From: Antennarius striatus
Taxonomy: Eukaryota > Chordata > Actinopteri > Lophiiformes > Antennariidae
Direction: 5' to 3'
Assembly: GCF_040054535.1 (NCBI RefSeq)
Contig: NC_090787.1
Coordinates: forward strand, 15,597,501-15,661,500
Length of the DNA stretch: 64,000 bases
A program made the translations under genes and the position numbers. Every line of letters starts with the position of its first letter. Position 1 is the first letter of the stretch. Below, one piece after another: positions 23,388 through 33,200 of the stretch. The notes beneath the pieces were generated by a model. That model was not told the DNA's origin and searched no databases. It worked only from the letters and a program-made list of their open reading frames with translations.

Positions 23388-26300
23388 CGCTTTTAGACTG
23401 CAACAGTCAGCGTGAGAGTGTGTGCTAACTTACCGGTAATGCCATTTCCGTTTGTTTCTGTTTAAGAACAACGCTGCGGGCGCCCTCCGAAACGACTCCA
23501 AGCCTCCCCAGCAAACCTCGTCTCACGCCCAAGATCAGAACCACCAACCTGGATCCAAACCTTCCTTATCTGGCATGCCAGAGCCAGTCCCACCTCAACC
23601 CTCCAACCAAGGGAACCATTCTGGTGTTCTTCCGCAGGAAGGGTCCTCCTCTGCAGGCATGGAATCCAAAAATCTTCCTGGCAACAGCCCCGGCAACCCT
23701 GCTGCCCAAGTTGATCAAGCCCCCGTCAGCCAACCTGAGGCAGGCCTCAACCCTCCTACAGCAGGTGAAGGAGGCCAGGGTGGAGGCTCTGGGGGGGCAG
23801 GTCTGACACCCCAGCAGCAACAGCAGCAGCAGCAGCAGCAGCTGGCACAGGAGCTGCTGAACATGGAAGCAAACACCGAGGGTCTGTCCCAAGAACAACT
23901 GGAGCATCGCCAGCGCTCCCTGCAGACCTTGCGAGATATTCAGCGCATGCTTTTCCCCGATGACCGTGATGCCCCACCAGCGGGGCCACCCCCGCCCCAC
24001 AGTGGACCTCACGATGGAGGCCCCGACGGAGCAGCCCGTAGATCTGAGCAGGGTCCTCTACAGGCCATGATGGCACAATCTCAAAGCCTCGGACCTCCAG
24101 GTGGGCAAGGAGGACCCCGTCCACAAGGTCCGCCTTTTGGGCCACCCCACGGACCCAGAGACATGCCCCCGTTTCCACAAGATGAAATGGGTGCGCATAT
24201 GGGGGGGCCGGGCGGCTGCGGAGAAGGAGATCAGATGACCCCGGAGCAGGTGGCTTGGTTGAAGCTGCAGCAGGAGTTTTATGAAGAAAAGAGGAAGAAA
24301 CAGGAAATGCAACACCGGCCACTTCCCCCAGACATGATGATGCACGCTCATGGTCCGCGCGGCATGATGCGAGGGCCCCCGCCCCCCTATCAGATGGGCC
24401 CAGGAGAGATATGGGGAGGACCGGGTGGTCCACCAGAGCACTACCAGGAGCGCATGACCATGGGTCCAGGCCCCAGGGGGATTCACCCGCACATGCAGAG
24501 GATGCCTAGCTTCTCCGGTATGATGAATCCTGACATGGAGGGGCCCCCCAGGCCCGGAATGGGCTGGTCCGACGACATGCCACCTCGTATGGGAGACGCA
24601 CGAGGCTTTCCCGGAGGACCTGGGGGAATGTTTGCTGGTCCCGGGGGCCGGGGCGAACGGTTCCCAAACCCCCAGTCAGTCCAGGAAGCGATGTTCCACC
24701 AGGGCATGGCTGGAGAGAAGGGGATCCCTCCTGGGATGATGATGGACATGCAAAGGATGATGGGACATCAGAGAGGGGGGATGGAACCCGGTAACGGCAT
24801 GGGTATATTTCCCAGGATGCCCGGCGATGGTCCTATGAGTCCATCCTCTCGGCTTCAGGGAATGGGGGGCCGGGACATGGGGCCTGAGTTTGGCATGGGG
24901 CCCGGCCCCGGGCCCGGCCCCCACATGCACCCCTCCAAACTACGAGATCCTGGTATGAATATGAGTCCTGATGAAATTATGAGAATGAGAGGAGGTGGGG
25001 GACCTCCGATGGACAACATGGGCCCTCAAGGAAGGCCCATGCAGGGGCCCCCCTTCCCTGAGCAGACACAACCAGGAGACTTTCCCATGGGGCCCGGGCG
25101 GCCCTTCCCCGGAGGAATGAGGGGGCCGCACGGAGACCAGGCCTTCGGTCCAGAGCACAGATCCACACCCACAGGAGGTAACGGTCGGATCAACCACCTC
25201 CCCCCTGCCGGTGGGCCCTCACAAGGCCAGAGGGGCCGCAAGCCAGCAGATCTCAACGTCCAAGCGGGTGGGGGGAACTCTCCCAGCGTCAACCCTCTAA
25301 AGTCCCCCCCTCTAAGGCAAGTTCAGTCTCCCATGATGGGCTCTCCGTCTGGGAACCTGAAATCCCCCCAGACACCGTCCCAGCTGGCTGGCATGCTTAC
25401 CGGTCCCACAGGCCCCAGCGCCCCCCCAGCTCCGCCAACTTCAGCACCGATGAAGTCCCCCCACTCGATGATGGGATCGGCCGGCGCTTCTCCTGTTCAC
25501 ATGAGGTCTCCCTCTCTTCCAAACCCCTCCCCAGGATGGGCGTCCTCACCAAAACCCCCCATGCAGAGTCCTGGAGTACCACCTCAGGGTGGGAAGCCCC
25601 CCCTCAGCATCACCTCACCAAACATGATGGGGAACATGGAGCAAGGTATAAATAATCATCTCTAGCTGCATCTTTTAAATTTCATTCTCCATATTTTTCT
25701 TTTATTAAATCCTGTTCTGCTGATTCTTTCACATGTAAACAATCTATTTATTTTTTAGCCATTTTTAGTCTTTTGAAATGATATTTAGTTAGAAAAAATA
25801 CAAAAACCTGAAAATAAAGTACAGTAGATGTGGAGGCTATCAAGCCCTCGCCACACATCTGTTAGAGGGGTGGGGTTGGGTACAGTCCAGTGGCTCCCTC
25901 TGGTGGTCACTTAACGTAGATGTTGAGTTTTATTCCACTCCCTGCTGAAGAGTGGAAAGACAAATTCTAAGCTTTACCACATTTAAAAAATTTTTTTTTT
26001 GGTAATTTCTTTCTCTTCATGTTGTCTTCCAGGTGGAAACGGCCCTCCCTCTGCCCCTCCCTCATCGGGGGCTCCATCTGGCTCCATGTCTCACCCGGGC
26101 AATGTTCCGTCTGGCAGTCCGTACACCATCCCTCCTGAGCCGACCCTGTCCCAGAACCCTCTCTCCATCATGATGTCACGCATGTCCAAGTTTGCGATGC
26201 CCAGCTCCACCCCGCTTTACCACGACGCCATAAAGACCGTTGCCAGTTCAGACGACGACTCACCCCCAGCTCGGTCCCCCAACCTGCCGTCAGTGAACAA

Positions 26301-27448
26301 TAATGGTGAGGCATCAGAAATCTCTTCTTTGCATCAGTTACTCCAACGTTGACCCTTATTTAAATATCATCCTGACCAAAATCCCTGCCTTTTGTCTTCT
26401 ACATTCAGGTATGGCGATGAATCACCAAGGTAACCCACGCATGATGGGACCCGGAAACGCTGGACCCATGTCTGCCCTCAGCCCCCTGGGGATGAATCCG
26501 ATGGGATCCCAGCCCCTCTCCCACGGCATGCCGCCCCAGATGCCCTCCCCAAATGCTCCCAACATGGGTCCGGGCATGATGCCTCACGGCATGATGATAC
26601 CATCCAATCCCCAAGACCCCGGTATGGGAAACCCCCAGATGATTCCCCAGGGACGCTTAGGTTACCCCCACCGAAGCCAGGCGTACCCCCTCACCCAGTC
26701 CCCTTCCCAGCAAGGTCCTTTCTCCCCACACAACGGTCCCGGTCCCCAAGGTTTCCCTGGCCACCCCATGGGCTTCCAGGGAGAGGGAGGGCCTATGGGA
26801 GGACGAATGGGTAACATGCCACACGGGGGTGGGGGCGACGGTGGTATGTGCAAGCCCAATACCCCTGGGGGGCCCGAGTTCAACAACATGCAAGGAGGAT
26901 TCAGCGATGCAGACCTTCACGAGGTGATGCGGCCGGGAGCGTCCGGCATACCGGAGTTCGACCTGTCCAGGATAATCCCGTCAGAGAAGCCCAGTCAGAC
27001 TCTGTCGTACTTCCCACGAGGTGGGGGAGACAACCCCGGGGTAAAACCACCTCACCCATCCGGCTTTCCCATGCAGGGCATGATGGGTGATGGTCCTCCA
27101 AGGATGGGGATGTCAATGCAGGGGATGGGGGGGATGCCAGGAGGGCCTGGTGGGGGAATCGGCCCACAAGACATGCCAATGGGAAACCCTGGCCATAACT
27201 CCATGCGACCACCGGGATTCATGGGCCAAGGCATGATGGGCCCCCAGCACCGGATGATGTCCCCTGGGGGTCCGGGAGGGATGATGCAGGGGAGACAGAT
27301 GGCCCACCCGGGCCCCGGTGGCTCACCTAACATGATGATGTCACTGCAGGGCATGGGCGGCCCGCCACAGCAGACAATGATGATGGGGGGTCAGATGAGG
27401 CCACGTGACATGGACATGGGGTTCAGTCCGGGCCCCGGAATGTTCTAA
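17879..27448 (+). CDS. bcl9: BCL9 transcriptional coactivator (complete coding gene, 8 coding exons)
   Basis: Wnt-pathway adaptor that bridges the Pygopus PHD finger to beta-catenin in the nucleus. Coding exons: 17879-17925, 19575-19888, 21378-21485, 21607-21793, 23226-23322, 23467-25645, 26033-26305, 26409-27448. All junctions are GT-AG and keep frame, giving 4245 nt and about 1414 aa; human BCL9 is about 1426 aa. The start MHSNRLKNSPSTNTQ resembles human MHSSNPKVRSSPSGNTQ. HD1 (Pygo binding) is at about residues 207-241, with core KLVYVFTTEMANKAADAV. HD2 (beta-catenin binding) is at 390-417, starting GLSQEQLEHRQRSLQTLRD. A conserved SQNPLSIMMSRMSKFAMPSS block begins at 1017 and GIPEFDLSRIIPSEKPSQTL at 1248. 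Most of the rest is low-complexity Pro/Gly/Met-rich, as usual for the family. Oddities are a symmetric exon 3 and a polyglutamine run in exon 6. The HD motifs and length favour bcl9 over bcl9l. Domain roles are known for the family; exon limits are read from sequence. Confidence 0.95.
17926..19574 (+). other. bcl9: bcl9 intron 1 (coding)
   Basis: GT-AG intron with a pyrimidine-rich 3' end (ttttcttttccttgtttgtcag read in parts). It contains a (GT)11 run at 18907-18928 and a perfect 12-bp inverted repeat (ACTTATAACAAG at 19118-19129, its complement at 19233-19244). Confidence 0.85.
18907..18928. repeat. (GT)11 microsatellite
   Basis: Pure GT run within bcl9 intron 1. Confidence 0.9.
19575..19888 (+). 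CDS. bcl9: bcl9 coding exon 2
   Basis: Encodes residues 16-120 plus one base. It is rich in Ser, Pro, Asn and Gln, with a basic KVKVKRERSTSVESFDQ stretch matching human KGKGKRERSISADSFDQ. It ends in GAG AAA G|GTACGA (phase 1). Confidence 0.92.
20391..20593. repeat. MITE-like repeat, family B copy 2
   Basis: Terminal inverted repeats are visible: ACAGTAATCCCTCATTACTC at the left end, with GCGAGGGATTACTGTAC at the right. The interior carries GCGGTTAATGCGTTCCAGGA and GTGACTACCTACTAAA, shared with the 55.4-kb copy. About 200 bp long, with no coding capacity. Typical of a non-autonomous DNA transposon; I do not assign a superfamily. Confidence 0.8.
21336..21371. repeat. (GT)18 microsatellite abutting the bcl9 exon 3 acceptor
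   Basis: A pure GT run whose last unit is six bases before the splice acceptor AG at 21376-21377. In the transcript it is a (UG)n tract. Confidence 0.96.
21378..21485 (+). CDS. bcl9: bcl9 coding exon 3: symmetric 108-nt cassette-like exon
   Basis: 36 codons, entering and leaving in phase 1, so it can be skipped without a frameshift. It encodes a basic stretch SRVKRMCVAERRQPYSG followed by an acidic SDEDDKGFF. Human BCL9L, as I recall it, has an equivalent RSKRRCVLERKQPYSGDEWC segment at the same place, while canonical human BCL9 goes directly from exon 2-type sequence to the CNS exon. Skipping would join ...EEK-D-CNSSEV, closely matching human ...DIKECNSADH. The donor is TTCA|GTAAGT. Confidence 0.88.
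21607..21793 (+). CDS. bcl9: bcl9 coding exon 4 (start of HD1)
   Basis: Encodes CNSSEVKPQDSVTHSTSNA, then a Ser/Thr/Gly-rich linker and the first half of the Pygo-binding HD1 (KLVYVFTTEMANK). It ends AAC AA|GTAAGG, phase 2. The acceptor is CCCTGCAG. Confidence 0.93.
22168..22335. repeat. palindromic MITE-like repeat, family A copy 3
   Basis: Lies in bcl9 intron 4. It starts CAATATTTTCAGCACCACAA and ends with CCTTATAGTACGGAAAATATTG, read in two parts. It is more diverged than copy 2. Confidence 0.75.
23105..23176. repeat. (CA)n microsatellite upstream of bcl9 exon 5
   Basis: A CA run of roughly 34 units ending about 50 nt before the exon 5 acceptor, on the transcribed-sense strand. Confidence 0.95.
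23226..23322 (+). CDS. bcl9: bcl9 coding exon 5 (end of HD1)
   Basis: Encodes the second half of HD1, with AADAVLTGHTENIIAFHMKN corresponding to human AAEAVLKGQVETIVSFHIQN. It leaves in phase 0 after CTT CTG|GTAATG. CA repeats flank the exon on both sides. Confidence 0.93.
23342..23383. repeat. (CA)21 microsatellite downstream of bcl9 exon 5
   Basis: A CA run starting 19 nt after the exon 5 donor. Confidence 0.95.
23467..25645 (+). CDS. bcl9: bcl9 coding exon 6 (large exon with HD2)
   Basis: 2179 nt encoding residues 252 to 978. It holds a run of ten glutamines at 23812-23841, then HD2 (GLSQEQLEHRQRSLQTLRDI, residues 390-417). A conserved MTPEQVAWLKLQQEFYEEKR segment and long Gly/Pro/Met-rich repeats follow, then the Ser-Pro-rich LKSPQTPSQLAGML region. 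The reading frame is open in this one frame for 737 codons. Overlapping minus-strand frames are composition artefacts. Donor GAG CAA G|GTATAA, phase 1. Confidence 0.95.
23812..23841 (+). repeat. bcl9: in-frame CAG/CAA repeat (polyglutamine, 10 residues)
   Basis: Ten Gln codons (one CAA, nine CAG), about 45 residues before the end of HD2 and in disordered sequence. As I recall, human BCL9 has no polyglutamine at this position. Confidence 0.9.
25646..26032 (+). other. bcl9: bcl9 intron 6 with CTCF-like word
   Basis: A 387-nt GT-AG intron ending in GTTGTCTTCCAG. It contains GGCTCCCTCTGGTGGTCAC at 25892-25910, resembling the reverse complement of the CTCF core. Confidence 0.85.
25892..25910 (-). 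promoter_or_regulatory. candidate CTCF site 1
   Basis: The plus strand reads GGCTCCCTCTGGTGGTCAC; on the minus strand GTGACCACCAGAGGGAGCC fits the CTCF core pattern CCACCAGRGGGNG. Motif resemblance only. Confidence 0.45.
26033..26305 (+). CDS. bcl9: bcl9 coding exon 7
   Basis: 273 nt, phase 1 to phase 1. It encodes a conserved block (TLSQNPLSIMMSRMSKFAMP, then SSTPLYHDAIKTVASSDDDS) that is nearly identical to human BCL9. Confidence 0.95.
26409..27448 (+). CDS. bcl9: bcl9 coding exon 8 (C-terminus and stop)
   Basis: Encodes residues 1069-1414, Gly/Met/Pro-rich, with GIPEFDLSRIIPSEKPSQTL at 1248-1267. It ends GFSPGPGMF and TAA. The acceptor is TTCTACATTCAG. Confidence 0.95.
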
Positions 27449-28840
27449 ACCAACAGAAACCTTGTATCTAGAATGTTCTCTTGATAGGACACAAGGATGG
27501 AGTTAAGGTCATTGTGTTTGGAGGCTGTTAAGAAAAACTCTGCTTGACCCAAGTAAAGGAAGTATAATACAAGAAAGAGGATTACACAGACACGAGCTGA
27601 CCGCTCACCTGGCGATGTCCTGTGGAGTTTATTCCAGTGGAGACTTGGACAGGCCCATGTTGGAGTACTTTTTTTTGCCACAAGAACATTTTGACTCATG
27701 AACTTCAGAATGTATGGGGATTGTTGTGCATCAATTTCACAGAACTGTTCTTGTGTTTTTTTGGGTTTTTTTTGATTATCTGACTGTAACGGTGACTTCG
27801 ACATCAAAGAGGAATCAATCTAACAAGTCAGCGGGGGGAGATGCTACAGTATATGTCTACTTTTTTTCAAATAAAAAAAAACCAATTTGTCATGAAAGTC
27901 GTATGGAACACGAGAAAGGAATGAGATGAATTTGTGCTTTGTGAAGACTTTAGTGGAACTCCATCTTGTCTCTCGCGCCATTGTTTCGACTGTTTCTGTA
28001 CAGTATATACATGTGAGTGGGTGTGTGTGTGTGCGCGCGGCAGGCTGTGTGTGTGGTATGTATGTATGTGTCTGTATGTATAGGCATTCTATCAGTGACC
28101 TCTCAATTCCTCTTACCCAACTTTCATTGGGGAGGAACGCCCCCTAAAAATACTGTACTGTTTACCATTGGTGGGCTATTCGAATTTTAGTCTTTTAATT
28201 TCCTTTGTAACTCCAGTGTATAACAAACCAAACTATGACCTCATTAAGATAATAGTATTATTAAAAAAAGCACAAACATGGACTGTCTGCAGAAAGTGTC
28301 TTTTTTCTCTATTTTTACCATTGTGAGCAATGCATTAAGTGCGAGGATCCTGGCAGCTTTGCAGCACAACGAGAACGGCCGGTCCATCGGAGGTTGTGGA
28401 TGACATTTTGACTTGGTGCTACAAAACTTTCAGGACTCAACTTAGCGTGAATAATACTGCTAATACCCAGATGTGCTATGTGTTTTCCTTGTTCCTGTTG
28501 TGTTCCTGTTTTGTTTTGACTCTTGTTGACTCTGGGTAATGATCATTCCCACAGCAATAAATCCCCTTAATGGTCTGCAGAATGGGACAGGAATGGCTGA
28601 ATGCCACAACAGGTATGCCAGGTATTATAGAACTAGAGCTAGGTAGATCTGGTGAAGATACAAACTAGTAAGGCAGGTATGGTGTCCAGACGGAGACACA
28701 AAAATGTAAACACATACTGCTTTGCCATCCAGTTGACTTCCTATCTTTTCTCTATTGTAAAAGCTTGTCATGTGTTTCTCCATTGGCTTTGGTGCAGCAT
28801 AGCCTACCGGGGCTGTGGTGATGGACTACAAATAAAAGAT
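27449..28840 (+). other. bcl9: bcl9 3' UTR (probable)
   Basis: Sequence after the stop with three AATAAA signals: 27869-27874, 28556-28561 and 28831-28836. Short GT-rich runs lie at about 28018-28075 and 28870-28890. Which signal is used cannot be read from sequence. Confidence 0.55.
27869..27874 (+). promoter_or_regulatory. bcl9: bcl9 polyadenylation signal (candidate)
   Basis: The first AATAAA after the stop codon, 420 nt downstream. Further signals at 28556 and 28831 would give longer 3' UTRs. Confidence 0.45.
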
Positions 28841-29700
28841 ATTGTTTTGGTATATACATGTTGTCTATGTAGTGTGTGTGTGTGTGTGTATCCGTCCACA
28901 AGACTTGACTATTCTCATGTAGTCAGCTATGTGGACCGAACCAGATGTGGGTTTTTGTCATTGTACACGTCAAATCTGCTTTCCAACAACAGTAAGAACA
29001 AAGAGCAAGTCAAACCAAGAAGCACCGCAGTGATGACGTTCACCAGGACGTACTGCCGGAGCGCTGCTTTTTGAAGATGTTGGTACATCCAAAACGGGTG
29101 CAAAGTGATTATGGTGCGTCCGAACAGCTTTAAAATAGTGTCATGCGTTTTACTCTGCTTGCGATGGAAAAAAACGAGACTAACAATGAAAATCTTTGTC
29201 TCAACACTCAAAACAGCAGATTATCATTAATCCCCTCTGATGTGTTTTATACCAGTGTCTCAAATGTCTCAAGTTTTGCTTGAGCAGAATTATTCCCTTT
29301 CATGGGGGGGGCGGCGTAGATTATGAAGACATCCACTCTCTTTAATGTCCTACCCTGCACCTCCTTGTTAGTGAACAATATAGTGTGAACTGAAAAGACT
29401 GCATAGACTAATTCATCATGTTTGTCAGGGGCATCCAGTGCTGACAGATTAAGACGACTGATTATAATTTATGGTTATGATGTCTCAATTTTTTCAAATG
29501 ACTTTAGGGAGGTCTAAAGGATTTTCAGTGCAGTTTTTACAGATGAGGTTGACCTCTGAAATACAAAAGATTAGATCGTGAAGGACTGACAAGAATTGTA
29601 GTTGCAATCTTTCCACCCTTTACAGTGGCACATTTTTTGTCGCCCTTAAGATTTCCACAATTTAGTAATACAAAAAAAAGAAGCCACTTTTATATGTTCC
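28841..29700. other. intergenic gap between convergent bcl9 and acp6
   Basis: No coding sequence or recognised repeat. It contains the region where the two genes' transcripts would end. Confidence 0.5.
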
Positions 29701-29706
29701 TTTATT
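29701..29706 (-). promoter_or_regulatory. acp6: acp6 polyadenylation signal (candidate)
   Basis: AATAAA on the minus strand, 420 nt after the acp6 stop codon. Confidence 0.5.
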
Positions 29707-30125
29707 GCCACTGCTTTGTAAATATTCAGTAGAACAAATAGTCCACAGCTGAAATTATTCCTCTGGTAAATACTAAATTTATGTCTTCAAGTAATGACTG
29801 TCCAGCCTGCTTCATGAATCACTGAAGGTTTTGATCATAAACATGATTATAAAAAAGCAATACCTCTAGCCCTTGTTTTTCAATCACATCCAAACTGATC
29901 AATTTCTTAATCACTTAAAGTAATTAATTTCCATTATGGAGATAAGTCGAAATGTAAAGTTTAAGTTTCATGTAAACTATGTCGTAACTTTGCTCCTGTT
30001 GTCAGACATCAGGGTGACTAGTGGTGGGATGAGAGGATGGAGGCAAGCAGCAGATGATTAAAATCAGTGTGAAGGAGTAATGCTCAGGTCAGCCACATGT
30101 CGGTCTGTGGGGGTTTGGTCATCGT

Positions 30126-30260
30126 TCAGGGCTCGGTCACGCCGTTCGTCTGGTTACAGCGCGACTTGTAGCGTTCGGTACTCATGGAGTACGCTGAGAC
30201 GGCCTGTTTGAATTCCTCCAGGGGGCAGTAGACTCCACTACAACCTGGGATCAGCTGATC
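30126..30260 (-). CDS. acp6: acp6 coding exon 10 (C-terminus)
   Basis: 45 codons including [23 protein letters not shown] corresponds to human [20 protein letters not shown]. Acceptor CTCTGCAG. Confidence 0.93.
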   Translation of the reverse strand, partial: DQLIPGCSGVYCPLEEFKQAVSAYSMSTERYKSRCNQTNGVTEP

Positions 30261-33200
30261 CTGCAGAGACAAGCCACTGAGAAACAAAGGAAAACACACA
30301 ACAACTCATTGAATGGTAACCGACACACTCTGGCACCCAACCTGTCCTGTGTACGACACCTTCACAAAGGTGTTGTTGGTCTGCCGTTGTTGGTGCAGCT
30401 CCACTGTTATATCAGCGGCAAACGGAGGCCACTTCATGTCAAAAATCCCCAGAGCCATCAGACAAGGAAGCAAAGTCGTGTCATGCGCAGAGTACAAGTA
30501 CAACTTCCTGTTTGAAAGAAAAAATTAGTAGTGCACCAATTATGAACAGACCAGTCATGTTTGCACAAGACCATGGGTGTGTCCAACCTGTGTGGCTCCC
30601 CTGAGCTGCCCTGCAGTCTCTCCTCGATGTTGGTTAACATGGTGTGGAGGACGGGTCCCACAGACAGCTGCAACTTCTCTCTGGCAAAAACACACAAATT
30701 CAAATAAACTAAAATAGCTTATTAAAGGGTTAAATTAGGCCGACCACGCAGACTTTAATCTAACCTGTTGGTCGGTTCGAACACGTGGCACGCCATTTCC
30801 ACAGCTCTCTGCTCCACTTTATTCCTCCAGGTCTGCAGCTCTGGTGGGCAGGGTAAGCCGTGTGTCTGTGGATGTGTACAGACTTGTGTGACAGCCAGTA
30901 TCAGCTCTGCTGTTGAGCAAGGCAAAAACCTCAAAAGAAAACTCCTGGCACGGGTGCGTTTCCCTCCAACTGTAATATCACTGAGGCGTTCGTTATTTTC
31001 CCTTAAGGTGAAGACGGTGTCAATTTTGTTTTATCTTCTATTTCTGTGGATAACAGGTGTATTACATTAAAAACCCAATGCCTAAGTTGTTAGTTTACTG
31101 ATTACTGGTGAATCTGGTCATATGTATTAAAATCAAATCAGGACTCTGGAAGGGGAGCGAGACGTCAGTAAAGGACAGTGAAGATGGAGGTTTTTAATTT
31201 TTTAGTGGCTCTTTACTTCAGATTTAAAAACCATGCTTATCTGAGCATCCTGACAAATTGATATTACGTTGTTTCAACTACAGTAAGTGAAAATATTTTT
31301 AAGATCTCTCATCCAGTGATGATGAACTCAGTGGACCACAAACTATCTTTTATTATTAATTCAGCTCATTAATCTCCAGAAACTGGATGATCTTACTGAC
31401 TTTCATCTTACATCACTAGCAGGTTTCTGGTTTTGCACCTCTGGCCAGGCGAGCCCTGCCGATAACTCTGTTCTGATAGCTCGTGGTGTCACCTAATAAA
31501 AGTTGTATGAGTCATGATGTGGCAGTGTCACCTCTCTGGCAACCATGTCATCTCTAATGAGGACGAAGTCAGGATTCTGGTTCGCAGCGACGCCCAACGC
31601 TCTCTTGAGGCTGTCCATGTCTGCTGCAATGTCTGGCAGAGTGGAAAACTCTGCCCAGCGATGGCTGCACAAAACACACACGCACACGCACACACACACA
31701 GCATCAGCCCCAAAACACAGACACTATGACAACCTGTTAAAGGCATCTAACCTTAGTATAATAAGAAAAGTAATAAAAATTTGTGCCACGTATTGGTGAA
31801 GATATCAGTTTTGAAGACTACCAGCGAAGGTTTTTTGATGAAAATATACTCTCACATACCTACTGAGCATTTTGAGCATCTTGCATCCGTTGTAGTTAGG
31901 ATACAAGATTTCTGATTCTGCATCCGTCGTTACTATCGGCACGACGTCTTCAAGTAGAACAGAAAACTGACAGTTATGATGCAGGTGAGAGGAGATCAGA
32001 ACAGAACAAGAGACCTGGTGTTTGCATTGATTTCTACTCTACCCTTTTGTTTCTGCTGGAACAGCCCAGCGATAAGACATCTGGCAGATTCAATGGTCCT
32101 CACGACGTTAGTGGAACGCACGCTAAGCATGGAACAAATAGGTCATGGAAGGTGGCCAGCGTAAGAAATAGTACAGCTATTAGGTTGATGCCAGTTTAAT
32201 AGAAGAGGGAAAGGGGGTTGGGATCTCGCTACTGATATGATGTGCAACACTTACTAGACCTCAGCGGAGCTAAAGCTGGAGCTGAGGAAAGGAGTCTCTT
32301 CGATGTATCTCCTCCTCAGTCGCTTACCAAGATCATACAGCTGCTGCATCCCTAATGTGGTCAGCTGACCAGGGAAGCTCCCGCCCTGCGATGAAGAGGA
32401 TCTAGCTAAATTCTCAGAGGTGGTTGAGCAGACACACACACACACACACACACACACCTTGGATTCAGAGTCAATATGGTGAGAATTATTTTCCTAGAGT
32501 AAATTTAGTGCAGGAAACCTGTTCGGCAAAAGCTGTAAACTCAGCACAGGGCTGTGTCATTGCCATGGATACCGTGCCCGGCAAATGGGACACAATCTCA
32601 ATGGAAATTTCAACACACAGTTTAGCAGCTTTGTCCTGGGAGAAGGAACCAGTTTAAATATCATCTGCATTGTTTCACAATGACTGCTTTTGGCCATGAG
32701 AGGGACAAAGGATGAATTATTTTGGGCTCGAGCACTAAATTCTTTTTCATCATAAATACTCTTCAACATATACAGTACAGTAATTACTCCAACATCCTTC
32801 ATTACAGCCTAACTGCACAAGGGCATTGCTAACACAAAGCATTCCTTAAATGTACAGCTGATATTTAGCAGATAAACACACACAGCAGCTAACCAACAAC
32901 ACTACTGGTGCCTGTTGCCCCAGCGTGTGTCCAAATGAAGAGATGCTCGACCTCTGGCCCATCAGAGGTATCGGACACAGAATGTCATCCTCTTACTGAT
33001 CATCACGCATCAACATCTGAAGTGAAAACTCAAACATTCTGCTCGTACTCGACACCTGACTGCATTCATCGCTATAAAAAACGCACTCACGGTCAGCTTT
33101 ATTTTCCGATACTGGTCTTCTAATAAAGATGGGGGCTTTGGGCCACCTTGAAGATCTGTCAATATATAGTTGATGAGGGTGTGCGCCGGTGGCTCCAACA

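Noticed and set aside
23566..24433. Long minus-strand frames (148 and 225 codons) opposite bcl9 exon 6
   Set aside because: They lie wholly within the well-supported bcl9 coding exon. GC-rich, Pro/Gly-rich codons give open antisense frames by composition.
26657..27354. Minus-strand frames opposite bcl9 exon 8
   Set aside because: Antisense shadows of Gly/Met/Pro-rich coding sequence, with no recognisable domain.
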